Shown here piece by piece: positions 7,783 to 15,178 of a DNA stretch of 34,135 nt; position 1 is the stretch's first letter; every line of letters begins with the position of its first letter. Where the stretch lies: assembly GCA_020637595.1 (NCBI GenBank), contig JACKKE010000017.1:1-34135 (forward strand). Reading direction: 5' to 3'. This stretch comes from Rhodobacter sp. (GTDB lineage: Bacteria; Pseudomonadota; Alphaproteobacteria; Rhodobacterales; Rhodobacteraceae). Position numbers and translations under genes: made by a program. Below the pieces are notes generated by a model. That model made no database searches. It saw only the letters and a list, made by a program, of their open reading frames with translations, and was not told the DNA's origin.

Positions 7783-7835
7783 TCAACGCGCCCGCCCCGC
7801 CCTATACCGACGCCGCAACAGCCCCGGATGAGCCC

Positions 7836-8423
7836 ATGCGCAGCGCGACGATCACCCGCAAGACCGCCGAGACCGACATCACCGTGACGATCGACCTCGA
7901 CGGCACCGGCCGCTACGACAATCAGACCGGCGTCGGTTTCTTCGATCACATGCTGGATCAGCTGGCACGCCACGCGCTGATCGACATGACGGTGCGCGCC
8001 GATGGCGATCTGCACATCGACGACCACCACACGGTGGAGGACACCGGTATCGCCATCGGCCAGGCCCTGACCCGGGCGCTGGGCGACAAGCGCGGCATCC
8101 GGCGCTATGGCGAATGCAGCCTGCCGATGGACGACGCGCAGGTGCGCTGTGCGCTCGATTTGTCGGGGCGGCCGTTTCTCGTGTGGAACATCGCGCTGCC
8201 GACGCAGAAGATCGGCACCTTCGACACCGAACTGGTGCGCGAGTTCTTCCAGGCGCTCAGCACGCATGGCGGCATCACCCTGCACCTCGACCAGGTGCAC
8301 GGGATCAACAGCCACCACATTGCCGAGGCCGCCTTCAAGGCCACCGCCCGCGCCCTGCGCATCGCCTGCGAGATCGACCCGCGCAAGGCCGACGCCGTTC
8401 CATCAACCAAGGGCACACTCTGA
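7836..8423 (+). CDS. hisB: imidazoleglycerol-phosphate dehydratase HisB
   Basis: A 195-residue mono-functional dehydratase for the sixth step of histidine synthesis, converting imidazole-glycerol phosphate to imidazole-acetol phosphate with two Mn ions. The characteristic His-rich metal motifs are present: FFDHMLDQLARH, DDHHTVEDTGIAIGQAL and, in the second half, the repeated counterpart GINSHHIAEAAFKATARAL. The length fits the stand-alone form of alphaproteobacteria, not the enteric fusion with the phosphatase. hisH follows after 78 bases that contain a dispersed hairpin repeat. Confidence 0.97.
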   Translation: MRSATITRKTAETDITVTIDLDGTGRYDNQTGVGFFDHMLDQLARHALIDMTVRADGDLHIDDHHTVEDTGIAIGQALTRALGDKRGIRRYGECSLPMDDAQVRCALDLSGRPFLVWNIALPTQKIGTFDTELVREFFQALSTHGGITLHLDQVHGINSHHIAEAAFKATARALRIACEIDPRKADAVPSTKGTL

Positions 8424-8426
8424 GCC

Positions 8427-8483
8427 CTTCATCTTGCTGAAAAATACGCCGGGGGTCCGGGGGCAGCGCCCCCGGCCGCCGGG
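8427..8483 (+). repeat. dispersed GC-hairpin intergenic repeat, copy 2
   Basis: Lies between hisB and hisH. It has a CTTCATCTTGCTGAAAAATACGCC box followed by a perfect 8-bp stem, CCGGGGGC (8457-8464) with GCCCCCGG (8468-8475), and an AGC loop. No U-run follows, so it is not a classical terminator, and the downstream hisH is on the same strand. The box is shared with the copy at about 15040-15068 (minus strand), and the AAATA-plus-hairpin layout with the copy at 88-157. Confidence 0.65.
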
Positions 8484-8501
8484 TCCAGATCCAGGCCTGA
8501 C

Positions 8502-9140
8502 ATGCTGACCGTCCTCGTCGATTACGAATCCGGCAACCTGCACTCGGCGCAGAAAGCCTTCGAGCGCATGGCCGCCGAGGTGGGCGGCGGCACGGTGATC
8601 GTGTCCGCGCGCCCCGAAGACGTGCTGCGCGCCGATCATGTCGTGCTGCCCGGCGACGGGGCTTTTCCGGCCTGCCGACGCGAACTCGACGCCGTGCCCG
8701 GCATGGTCGAGGCCCTGCACGAGGCGGTGATCGTGCGTGGCAAGCCGTTCTTGGGGATCTGTGTCGGCATGCAGCTGCTGGCGACCACCGGCCACGAGTA
8801 CGCCGAGACCCCGGGCCTGGGCTGGATCCCCGGCGACGTGGTGCGCATCACGCCTTCGGACGCGGCGATGAAGGTGCCGCACATGGGCTGGAACGATATG
8901 GTCATCGACCGTCCGCACCCGGTGCTGGAGGGGCTGAAGACCGGCGATCACGCCTATTTCGTGCACTCCTACCGGTTTCAGGTCGGCGATCCCGCGCATC
9001 TTCTGGCGCATGTCGATTACGGTGGGCCGGTCACCGCGATCGTCGGGCGCGACAACATTCTGGGCACCCAGTTCCACCCCGAGAAAAGCCAGGCCGCCGG
9101 ATTGCGGCTGATCGGCAATTTCCTGGGCTGGAGGCCCTGA
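8502..9140 (+). CDS. hisH: imidazole glycerol phosphate synthase subunit HisH
   Basis: A 212-residue class I glutamine amidotransferase. It hydrolyses glutamine and feeds ammonia to HisF, which makes imidazole-glycerol phosphate and AICAR. The start YESGNLHSAQKAFE and the oxyanion strand LPGDGAFP are typical. The nucleophile Cys is in FLGICVGMQLL, and the His/Glu pair is in GTQFHPEKSQ. HisH-specific HMGWND and YFVHSY are present. hisB lies just upstream, but the partner genes hisA and hisF, which commonly follow hisH, are absent here: the next gene is a murA homologue. Confidence 0.97.
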   Translation: MLTVLVDYESGNLHSAQKAFERMAAEVGGGTVIVSARPEDVLRADHVVLPGDGAFPACRRELDAVPGMVEALHEAVIVRGKPFLGICVGMQLLATTGHEYAETPGLGWIPGDVVRITPSDAAMKVPHMGWNDMVIDRPHPVLEGLKTGDHAYFVHSYRFQVGDPAHLLAHVDYGGPVTAIVGRDNILGTQFHPEKSQAAGLRLIGNFLGWRP

Positions 9141-9143
9141 CCC

Positions 9144-9202
9144 ACACAGGCCCGGGCGAAAGCCCAAACACACAGGCCCGGGCGAAAGCCCAAACACACA
9201 GG
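9144..9202 (+). repeat. 26-bp tandem repeat with GAAA-loop hairpins
   Basis: Two complete copies and a 7-base third start of a 26-base unit (begins ACACAGGCCCGGGCGAAAG) lie immediately after the hisH stop, at 9144, 9170 and 9196. Each copy holds GGGC-GAAA-GCCC, a short stem closed by a GNRA tetraloop. No T-run follows. The copies are identical, pointing to recent duplication. They may stabilise or end the his transcript, but no role is shown. Confidence 0.8.
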
Positions 9203-9269
9203 AATGTCGGTTCTCGTGGGCGCTATCCTCTGCTAGGCGTCGCAGGACCGACCCGAGACGGAGCAGATC

Positions 9270-10580
9270 ATGGCCGAGGCACAACCGCACGAGCGCATCC
9301 AGTATATCGTCGAGGGTGGTCATCGCCTGTCGGGCGAGGTCGAGCCTTCGGGCAACAAGAACGCGGCGCTGCCGATCGTTGCGGCGGCCTTGCTGACCGA
9401 CCAGACGGTGACGCTGACCAATGTGCCGCGGATCCGCGATATCGAGGTGCTGGTCGAACTGATCCAGTCGGTCGGCGCCGAGGCCCGTTGGCTGGGCCGC
9501 AACGCGCTGGAAATCCGCGCTGCGCAGTTGCGCCCGGCGGATCTGTCGCCCGAGCTTTGCGCGCGGGTGCGTGCCTCGATCCTGCTGGCCGGGCCGATGC
9601 TGGCGCGCTGCGGCGAGGTCACCCTGCCGCCGCCCGGCGGCGACGTGATCGGCCGCCGCCGGGTCGACACGCATTTCCTGGCGCTGCGTGAACTCGGGGC
9701 CGAGATTACCGTGAACGGTGCCTATCGCTTCAAGGCCGAGCGCCTGTGCGGCGCCGATGTGTTCCTGGACGAACCCTCGGTCACCGCAACCGAGAATGCG
9801 CTCTGCGCCGCGGTCTGCGCCGAGGGCACGACGGTCCTGCGCAACTGCGCGTCCGAGCCCCATGTGCAGGATCTCGCCCGGTTCCTGATCGCGATGGGTG
9901 CGGCGATCGAGGGGATCGGCACCAACACGATGACGATCCACGGCGGCCGGCCGCTGGGCGGCTGCAGCCACCGGATCGGCCCCGATCACATCGAGGTCGG
10001 CTCGCTGATCGGGCTGGCGGCGGTGACCGGTTCCGAGATCACCATCCGCAATGCCGGCGTCGAGCATCTGCGCTCGACCCTGATGGGGTTCGAGCGTCTG
10101 GGCATCCGCTGCGAGGTGCGGGGTGATGACCTGTTGATCCCGGCGAACCAGGAGATGCGCGTGCAGGCCGATTTCGGCGGGCATATCCCGACGATTTCCG
10201 ACCAGCCCTGGCCCGCGTTCCCCGCCGACACGATGTCGATCGCCATCGTCACCGCGACCCAGTGCGAGGGGGTGGTGATGATGTTCGAGAAAATGTTCGA
10301 AAGCCGGATGTTCTTTGTCGACAAGCTGATCGCGATGGGCGCGCGGATTGTTTTGTGCGATCCGCACCGGGCGATCGTCGCTGGCCCCTCGCAAATGCGC
10401 GGCGCGCGGCTGGAGAGCCCCGATATCCGCGCCGGTATGGCGATGCTGATCGCGGCGATGTGCGCCGAGGGCACCAGCACGATCAACAACGCCCAGCAGA
10501 TCGAGCGCGGTTACGAGCGCATCGACGAGCGTCTGAACGCGATGGGCGCGCGTATCACCCGGGTGCCGCCGCGCGGGTGA
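9270..10580 (+). CDS. murA: divergent MurA (UDP-GlcNAc enolpyruvyltransferase), Asp variant
   Basis: A 436-residue enzyme of the EPSP-synthase/MurA fold. It should transfer enolpyruvate from PEP to UDP-GlcNAc, the first committed step of peptidoglycan synthesis. Residues equivalent to E. coli K22 (Lys30 in SGNKNAA), R91 (Arg101), R120 (Arg130), D305 (Asp320), R331 (Arg346), R371 (Arg387) and R397 (Arg413 in ERGYERI) are all present. The active-site loop reads PPGGDVIGRR, so the position of catalytic Cys115 is Asp125. Family knowledge: Asp at this site keeps activity but removes the thiol that fosfomycin alkylates. Length is slightly above the usual 418-420. GGAG lies ahead of the ATG. Its location outside a recognisable cell-wall cluster suggests a second paralogue, which this window cannot confirm. 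Confidence 0.9.
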   Translation: MAEAQPHERIQYIVEGGHRLSGEVEPSGNKNAALPIVAAALLTDQTVTLTNVPRIRDIEVLVELIQSVGAEARWLGRNALEIRAAQLRPADLSPELCARVRASILLAGPMLARCGEVTLPPPGGDVIGRRRVDTHFLALRELGAEITVNGAYRFKAERLCGADVFLDEPSVTATENALCAAVCAEGTTVLRNCASEPHVQDLARFLIAMGAAIEGIGTNTMTIHGGRPLGGCSHRIGPDHIEVGSLIGLAAVTGSEITIRNAGVEHLRSTLMGFERLGIRCEVRGDDLLIPANQEMRVQADFGGHIPTISDQPWPAFPADTMSIAIVTATQCEGVVMMFEKMFESRMFFVDKLIAMGARIVLCDPHRAIVAGPSQMRGARLESPDIRAGMAMLIAAMCAEGTSTINNAQQIERGYERIDERLNAMGARITRVPPRG

Positions 10581-10716
10581 TGCACCCAGGCTGCGGGGTG
10601 TTCCCCGGCGGTGTCCGGGGTGCTGGGCATATCCAAGGGGGTCGTGTCGGGCAGCGGGGCCTCATGTGCCTCCGCAGTTGCGGGTAGCGAGACCCGATCA
10701 ACCCGCGCCGTCCCGG

Positions 10717-12330
10717 TCACACCCCCTCGTCGAAGGGCTCGAAACTGTCCGCGCTGGCCCGGCGCCAGCGTTTGAGATAGCCGAAGCGTTCGTCGTCCTC
10801 GCGCAGCAGGAACCCTTCGGGCATGTAGGGATAGACATCCTCGCCGGTGACCATCTCGCGCTCGTTCTCGCGCATCATCAGGTGCCAAGGCAGGAACCCC
10901 GAGGGATGCGTGAGCCCCGCAGCCCCGGTCATGTCGCCCAGCGCCTTCAGCGTGTTGCGGTGGAAATTCGCCACGCGCTGGGCCTTGTCGGGCACCACCA
11001 GCGCGCGCTGGCGGGTCTTGTCCTGGGTGGCGACGCCGGTCGGGCAGTGGTTGGTGTGGCACGACTGCGCCTGGATGCAGCCGATCGCGAACATGAAGCC
11101 GCGCGCCGAATTCGCCCAGTCGGCGCCCAGCGCCAGCGCCTTGGCGATGTCGAAGGCGTGGATCAGCTTGCCCGAGGCGCCGATCTTGATCTGGTTTCGC
11201 AGCCCCGCGCCGCGCAGTGCGTTATGGGCAAAGGTCAGCCCGTCGACCAGCGGCATGCCCATGTGGTTGGCGAATTCCAGGGGCGCGGCGCCGGTGCCGC
11301 CCTCCTTGCCGTCGATGACGATGAAATCCGGGGTGATGCCGGTTTTCAGCATCGCCTTGACCATGCACATGAATTCGCGCCGGTGCCCGATGCACAGCTT
11401 GAACCCCACCGGCTTGCCATTCGCCAGGTCGCGCAGCCGGGCGATGAATTCCATCAGTTCGATCGGCGTGGAAAAGGCCGAATGCCCGTCCGGCGAGTGG
11501 CAATCGACGCCCATCGGCACGCCGCGCGCCTCGGCGATTTCGGGGGTGATCTTGGCGGCGGGCAGGATGCCGCCCTGGCCGGGTTTCGCGCCCTGGCTCA
11601 GCTTGATCTCGATCATCTTGACCTGCGGGTCGGCGGCGACCTCGCGGAATTTCTCGGGGTCGAACTGGCCATCGGGGGTGCGGCAGCCGAAATAGCCGGT
11701 GCCGACCTCATAGATCAGATCGCCGCCCCCTGCGCGGTGATAGCGGGAAATCCCGCCCTCGCCGGTGTCGTGGGCGAAACCGCCCATCTTGGCGCCCTTG
11801 TTCAGCGCCAGGATGGCGTTGGCACTGAGCGCGCCGAAGGACATGGCCGAGACGTTATAGATCGACAGATCATAGGGTTGCGTGCAGTCCGGCCCGCCGA
11901 TGGCGACGCGGAAATCGGTGTTGGTGATCTTCTTGGGGCGGATCGAATGGGTCAGCCACTGATAGCCGCCGTCATAGACGCTGATCTTGGTGCCGAAGGG
12001 GCGCTTGTCCTCGACGTTCTTGGCGCGCTGATAGACAATATTGCGGTCCTCGCGCGAGAAGGGTTCTTCGTCAAAGTCGCTTTCCAGCAGGTATTGCCGG
12101 ATTTCCGGGCGGATCAGTTCGAAGAGATAGCGGATATGCCCCAGGATCGGATAATTGCGCAGGATGGCGTGGCGGGTCTGCACGAGGTCGTGGATGCCCA
12201 CTGCCGCCAGCGCCGAGAACACGATCGCCGGCACCCAGGTCCAGGGCGCCCAGGGCAGTGCGAGAATCGAGGCGATGGCCAGCACCGTGCAGGCGACAAA
12301 GGTGGAATAGCGCAACAGGCGCGAAATCAT
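10717..12330 (-). CDS. membrane-anchored FMN-binding glutamate synthase family protein
   Basis: A 537-residue protein with two hydrophobic N-terminal segments (about residues 8-28 and 29-48) followed by a glutamate-synthase central/FMN domain (about 110-440). GGTGAAP at about 344-350 and the Lys-rich GAKPGQGG at 247-254 are the FMN- and 2-oxoglutarate-site signatures. Cys418, Cys424 and Cys429 (GCIQAQSCHTNHCPTGVATQ region) match the 3Fe-4S ligands of GltB. There is no glutamine amidotransferase domain and no GltD partner nearby, so it is not a complete glutamate synthase. Homologues are widespread as stand-alone proteins with an uncertain reaction. The 136 bases between its stop and that of murA hold only a weak GC stem. 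Confidence 0.88.
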   Translation of the reverse strand: MISRLLRYSTFVACTVLAIASILALPWAPWTWVPAIVFSALAAVGIHDLVQTRHAILRNYPILGHIRYLFELIRPEIRQYLLESDFDEEPFSREDRNIVYQRAKNVEDKRPFGTKISVYDGGYQWLTHSIRPKKITNTDFRVAIGGPDCTQPYDLSIYNVSAMSFGALSANAILALNKGAKMGGFAHDTGEGGISRYHRAGGGDLIYEVGTGYFGCRTPDGQFDPEKFREVAADPQVKMIEIKLSQGAKPGQGGILPAAKITPEIAEARGVPMGVDCHSPDGHSAFSTPIELMEFIARLRDLANGKPVGFKLCIGHRREFMCMVKAMLKTGITPDFIVIDGKEGGTGAAPLEFANHMGMPLVDGLTFAHNALRGAGLRNQIKIGASGKLIHAFDIAKALALGADWANSARGFMFAIGCIQAQSCHTNHCPTGVATQDKTRQRALVVPDKAQRVANFHRNTLKALGDMTGAAGLTHPSGFLPWHLMMRENEREMVTGEDVYPYMPEGFLLREDDERFGYLKRWRRASADSFEPFDEGV

Positions 12331-12483
12331 GGCGGCTTTCCTGTCTGGGCCCCATTCAGCCCGCGCTGCAATTATGCAGCCGGAACCGTTGCGATTCCGT
12401 GAACCCGGGCAGGGGGCGTTTTTCGGGCAGCCTAGCAGACCGGGGGCGGGTGGCCACCCCCGAATGCGGCAGCCTGTCGCAGG

Positions 12484-13281
12484 TCAGCGAAAGCGGGGCG
12501 GGCGTTTTTGCATGCCGGCCATCACCGCCTCGACCTGGTTGGGCGAGCCGATGATCGCCGCCTGCAGCCGGGCCTCCAGCGCCAGGTGATCGTCACCGCC
12601 GGGCCAGGCGGCGCGCACCAGTTCCTTGGCGCCGCGCACGGCCTCAGGGCTGCGGGCGGCGATGGCGCGTGCGGCCTCACGCGCGGCGGTCAGGGGATCG
12701 TCGGCCAGCCGGGTGACGAGGCCCAGCGCCAGCGCCTCGGGGGCCTCGACGATGCGGGCAGTCAGGATCAGGTCCAGCGCCTGATCGGCGCGCATCAGTC
12801 CGGGCAGCAGCTTGGTCAGCCCCATGTCGGGGATCAGCCCCCAGCGCGATTCCATGATCGACAGGCGGGTGTCGGGGGCAGCGATGCGCAGATCGGCGCC
12901 CAGTGCCAGCTGCATCCCCGCGCCGAAGGCCACGCCGTGCAGCGCGGCGATCACTGGCACCGGGAGGTCGGCCCAGACGGTGCAGGGGTGCTGGAACGGG
13001 TTGTCGGCGCGCCCGGGCAGGGGGGTGACGATCTCCTGCCGCAGGGCGTCGAGCCGGGTGGCAAAGCCGCCCAGCGTGCCGATGTCGATGCCGGCGCAGA
13101 AGCCCTTGCCGGCCCCGGTCAGCACCACCGCGCGCAGGCCCGGTTCGCCGGCCAGCCGGTCGCCGGCCTCGGAGACCGCGCGGAACATCGCCTCGTCAAA
13201 GGCGTTCAGCTTGTCGGGGCGGTTCAGCGTGACCTCGGCCACGCCGTCCTCGATGGTGATGGTAACCCGGTCCTGCGTCAT
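12484..13281 (-). CDS. enoyl-CoA hydratase/isomerase (crotonase) family protein
   Basis: A 265-residue crotonase-fold protein acting on acyl-CoA thioesters. Oxyanion-hole strands FCAGIDI and HGVAFGAGMQLAL are visible. At the two catalytic positions of enoyl-CoA hydratase, the first Glu is replaced by Gln (GAGMQLA), while the second is kept in MESRWGLIPDMG. That motif also places an Asp eight residues after the Glu, the spacing of the Glu/Asp pair in delta(3,5),delta(2,4)-dienoyl-CoA isomerase. An isomerase is therefore as likely as a hydratase. The start at 13281 (MTQDRVTI) fits; the longer frame upstream belongs to the antisense of cdsA. It lies 74 bases after the cdsA-like stop, same strand. 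Confidence 0.88.
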   Translation of the reverse strand: MTQDRVTITIEDGVAEVTLNRPDKLNAFDEAMFRAVSEAGDRLAGEPGLRAVVLTGAGKGFCAGIDIGTLGGFATRLDALRQEIVTPLPGRADNPFQHPCTVWADLPVPVIAALHGVAFGAGMQLALGADLRIAAPDTRLSIMESRWGLIPDMGLTKLLPGLMRADQALDLILTARIVEAPEALALGLVTRLADDPLTAAREAARAIAARSPEAVRGAKELVRAAWPGGDDHLALEARLQAAIIGSPNQVEAVMAGMQKRPPRFR

Positions 13282-13355
13282 GGTGTGCCTCCCTGCGTTT
13301 GCGTCAGGCTGGCGCAGGCGGCGCGGCGGGGCAAGCGGGACGTGGCGGCAGGGGG

Positions 13356-14294
13356 TCAGGTCGTCAGCCACAAAAGCCGGGTCAGGTGATAGAACACCGG
13401 GGCTGCGAAGATCGCGCTGTCGAGCTGGTCCAGAAACCCGCCCTGACCGGGGATCAGGTGCGACCAGTCGCGCAGGCCCCGGTCGCGCTTGATCGCGCGC
13501 AGGACCAGATGTCCGGCCTGACCCGCGGCCGAGGCCACCGCCGCCAGAGCGGCCGCGGTCAGGGGGCCGTGCGGCGTGATCCAGCTGAGCACAAAGCCCA
13601 GCCCGGCTGCCGCCGCGATCCCCCAGAGCGCGCCTTCCCAGGTCTTGGGCGAGAGGCCGGGCACGATCCGCCGCCGCCCGGCGCGCCGACCCAGATAGAA
13701 GTCGACCAGATCGCCAGTCTGCACCACCAGGATCAGAAAAGCGATCAGCAGCATCCCACGCCCGGAACCATCGGGGTGCAGCCACATCAGTGCCGGGATG
13801 TGGCTGAGGCAGAAGACCGCGATCATCAGCCCCCACTGGGTTTCCGACACCCGCGCCAGGAACCCTTCGGTCGAGCCGCGCAGCACCGAGACGAAGGGCA
13901 GCAGCAGGAAGACATAGACCGGGATGAACACGGCAAAGAGCCGCTGCAGGTCGAGGATCACGAACAGGAACTGCACCGGCAGCAGGATATAGAAGGCCAG
14001 CGCCAGAGACAGGTGGTCGGCACGGCTGTGCACCGAATAGGTGTAGAACTCGCGCAGCGCGGCAAAGGAGGCGACGCCAAAGAGCAGCACCACCGCCCAG
14101 GGGCCGATCAGGATCGCCAGGGTGAAGGCCACGACCATCGCCCACCAGCTGTCGATGCGGGTCATAAAGACCTCGACCGCGGGGTCGGGGATGGCGCGGC
14201 GCGCGCGCAGCCGCTCGCCGAACACCGTCAGCGCCAGCAAGAGCGCCGAGACGCCGAGCGCCAGCAGGAGCGTATCGCGCAGGAAGGGGCTCAT
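13356..14294 (-). CDS. cdsA: CdsA-like phosphatidate cytidylyltransferase (variant signature)
   Basis: A 312-residue polytopic membrane protein with about eight hydrophobic segments. CdsA enzymes condense CTP with phosphatidate to give CDP-diacylglycerol. The family motif SPKTWEG is intact at 215-221. The C-terminal CDP-diglyceride synthase signature is recognisable but altered: KR (269-270) is kept, the expected KD reads RD (275-276), the HGG of PGHGG reads PGQGG (282-286), and the DRxD reads DQLD (289-292). It may be a second, specialised CdsA, like the E. coli ynbB type, or have reduced activity. The ATG overlaps the stop of the upstream plsC-like gene as ATGA, so the two are translationally coupled. 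Confidence 0.85.
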   Translation of the reverse strand: MSPFLRDTLLLALGVSALLLALTVFGERLRARRAIPDPAVEVFMTRIDSWWAMVVAFTLAILIGPWAVVLLFGVASFAALREFYTYSVHSRADHLSLALAFYILLPVQFLFVILDLQRLFAVFIPVYVFLLLPFVSVLRGSTEGFLARVSETQWGLMIAVFCLSHIPALMWLHPDGSGRGMLLIAFLILVVQTGDLVDFYLGRRAGRRRIVPGLSPKTWEGALWGIAAAAGLGFVLSWITPHGPLTAAALAAVASAAGQAGHLVLRAIKRDRGLRDWSHLIPGQGGFLDQLDSAIFAAPVFYHLTRLLWLTT

Positions 14295-14956
14295 CCGCGC
14301 CCCCCGGGCCCGTCCGAGGGTTTCAGCGCCAGCAGCGCCGCCGCCGCCCGGGTCAGGAAGGTGCCGCGGTCCTCGCCGTCGCGCAGGGTAACGGGCTCGC
14401 CGAAGATCACCCGCACCATCAGCGGCAGGGGGATGATCTCGCCCTTGGGCATCACCGCGTTCAGGTTGGCGATCCAGGTCGGCACCAGTTCGACCCCGGG
14501 GCGCGCACTGGCGATGTTGTAAAGCCCCGACTTGAAGGGTTTGAGCGGTTCCGGCCCCTGGTTGCGCAGCCCCTCGGGAAAGATGATCAGCGAGGCCCCC
14601 TGGTCGATCGCCTCGAGGATCGCCTCCATCGGGTCTTCGGTGCGGGCCTCGGGGCGGCGGTCGATCAGCACCGCGCGGAACACCTCGCCGCCGGCAAAGG
14701 CGCGCAGGCGGTTCTTCAGCCAGTAATCGGCGGCGGCGACCGGACGGGTGTGCATGCGCAGGTGATGCGGCAGCACCGACCAGATCATCGGCATGTCGGC
14801 GTTCGAGACATGGTTGGCGAAATAAACCCGCTGGCGCGGCGAAGGGCCGACGCCGCGCCACTCGGCATGCACGGCGGTGATTGCGCGGGCAAAGAGAACC
14901 AGCGCCTGGCCGGCAATCCGGGCAAAGAGGCGGCGCGGGAACGAGGCGGTGGTCAT
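14291..14956 (-). CDS. plsC: PlsC-like 1-acyl-sn-glycerol-3-phosphate acyltransferase
   Basis: A 221-residue lysophosphatidate acyltransferase-family protein. It has an N-terminal hydrophobic helix (about residues 10-30), the catalytic HX4D motif in NHVSNAD, an arginine-bearing second block, FPEGLRNQG as the phosphate/glycerol-binding motif, and the final PLPLMVRVIFGEP block. It would make phosphatidate from lysophosphatidate, which is exactly the substrate of the CdsA-like protein encoded next (ATGA overlap at 14291-14294). The coupling suggests a dedicated phospholipid branch. The start at 14956 is chosen because all upstream sequence in the frame is antisense to the AsmA gene. Confidence 0.88.
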   Translation of the reverse strand: MTTASFPRRLFARIAGQALVLFARAITAVHAEWRGVGPSPRQRVYFANHVSNADMPMIWSVLPHHLRMHTRPVAAADYWLKNRLRAFAGGEVFRAVLIDRRPEARTEDPMEAILEAIDQGASLIIFPEGLRNQGPEPLKPFKSGLYNIASARPGVELVPTWIANLNAVMPKGEIIPLPLMVRVIFGEPVTLRDGEDRGTFLTRAAAALLALKPSDGPGGRG

Positions 14957-15009
14957 CGGCGCATCATGCGATGGCGCGCGCGGTCTGGGAAGGGGGCAAA
15001 ACGGGGTGC

Positions 15010-15068
15010 GCCCGCCCGGCGACCGCGGGGGCTGAGGGCGGTGCGTGCGTATTTGGAGCAAGATGAAA
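15010..15068 (-). repeat. dispersed GC-hairpin intergenic repeat, copy 3 (degraded)
   Basis: On the minus strand the box CTTTCATCTTGCTCCAAATACGC (15045-15067) closely matches the box of copy 2 (CTTCATCTTGCT...AAATACGCC). The GC-rich flank (about 15010-15044) folds poorly compared with copies 1 and 2. It sits between the divergent plsC-like and asmA-like genes, so it could contribute to promoters of either. Confidence 0.5.
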
Positions 15069-15178
15069 GGCGCGATTTTGCCCGGGCACGCAGGCGTGAG
15101 GGATGCGCGCTTGTCTGGGGGGGCGGCGGTGGTATCATGGTCCAAAGAGCACCGCAAAACATCGGGCAGGAGGGTGCA

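Noticed and set aside
9144..9202. Possible CRISPR repeats after hisH
   Set aside because: The copies are directly adjacent with no spacers, only 26 bases long and 2.3 copies; no cas genes are near.
8403..10394. 663-residue minus-strand frame over hisH and murA
   Set aside because: Arg/His/Gln-rich product typical of GC-rich antisense frames; both opposite genes are unambiguous.
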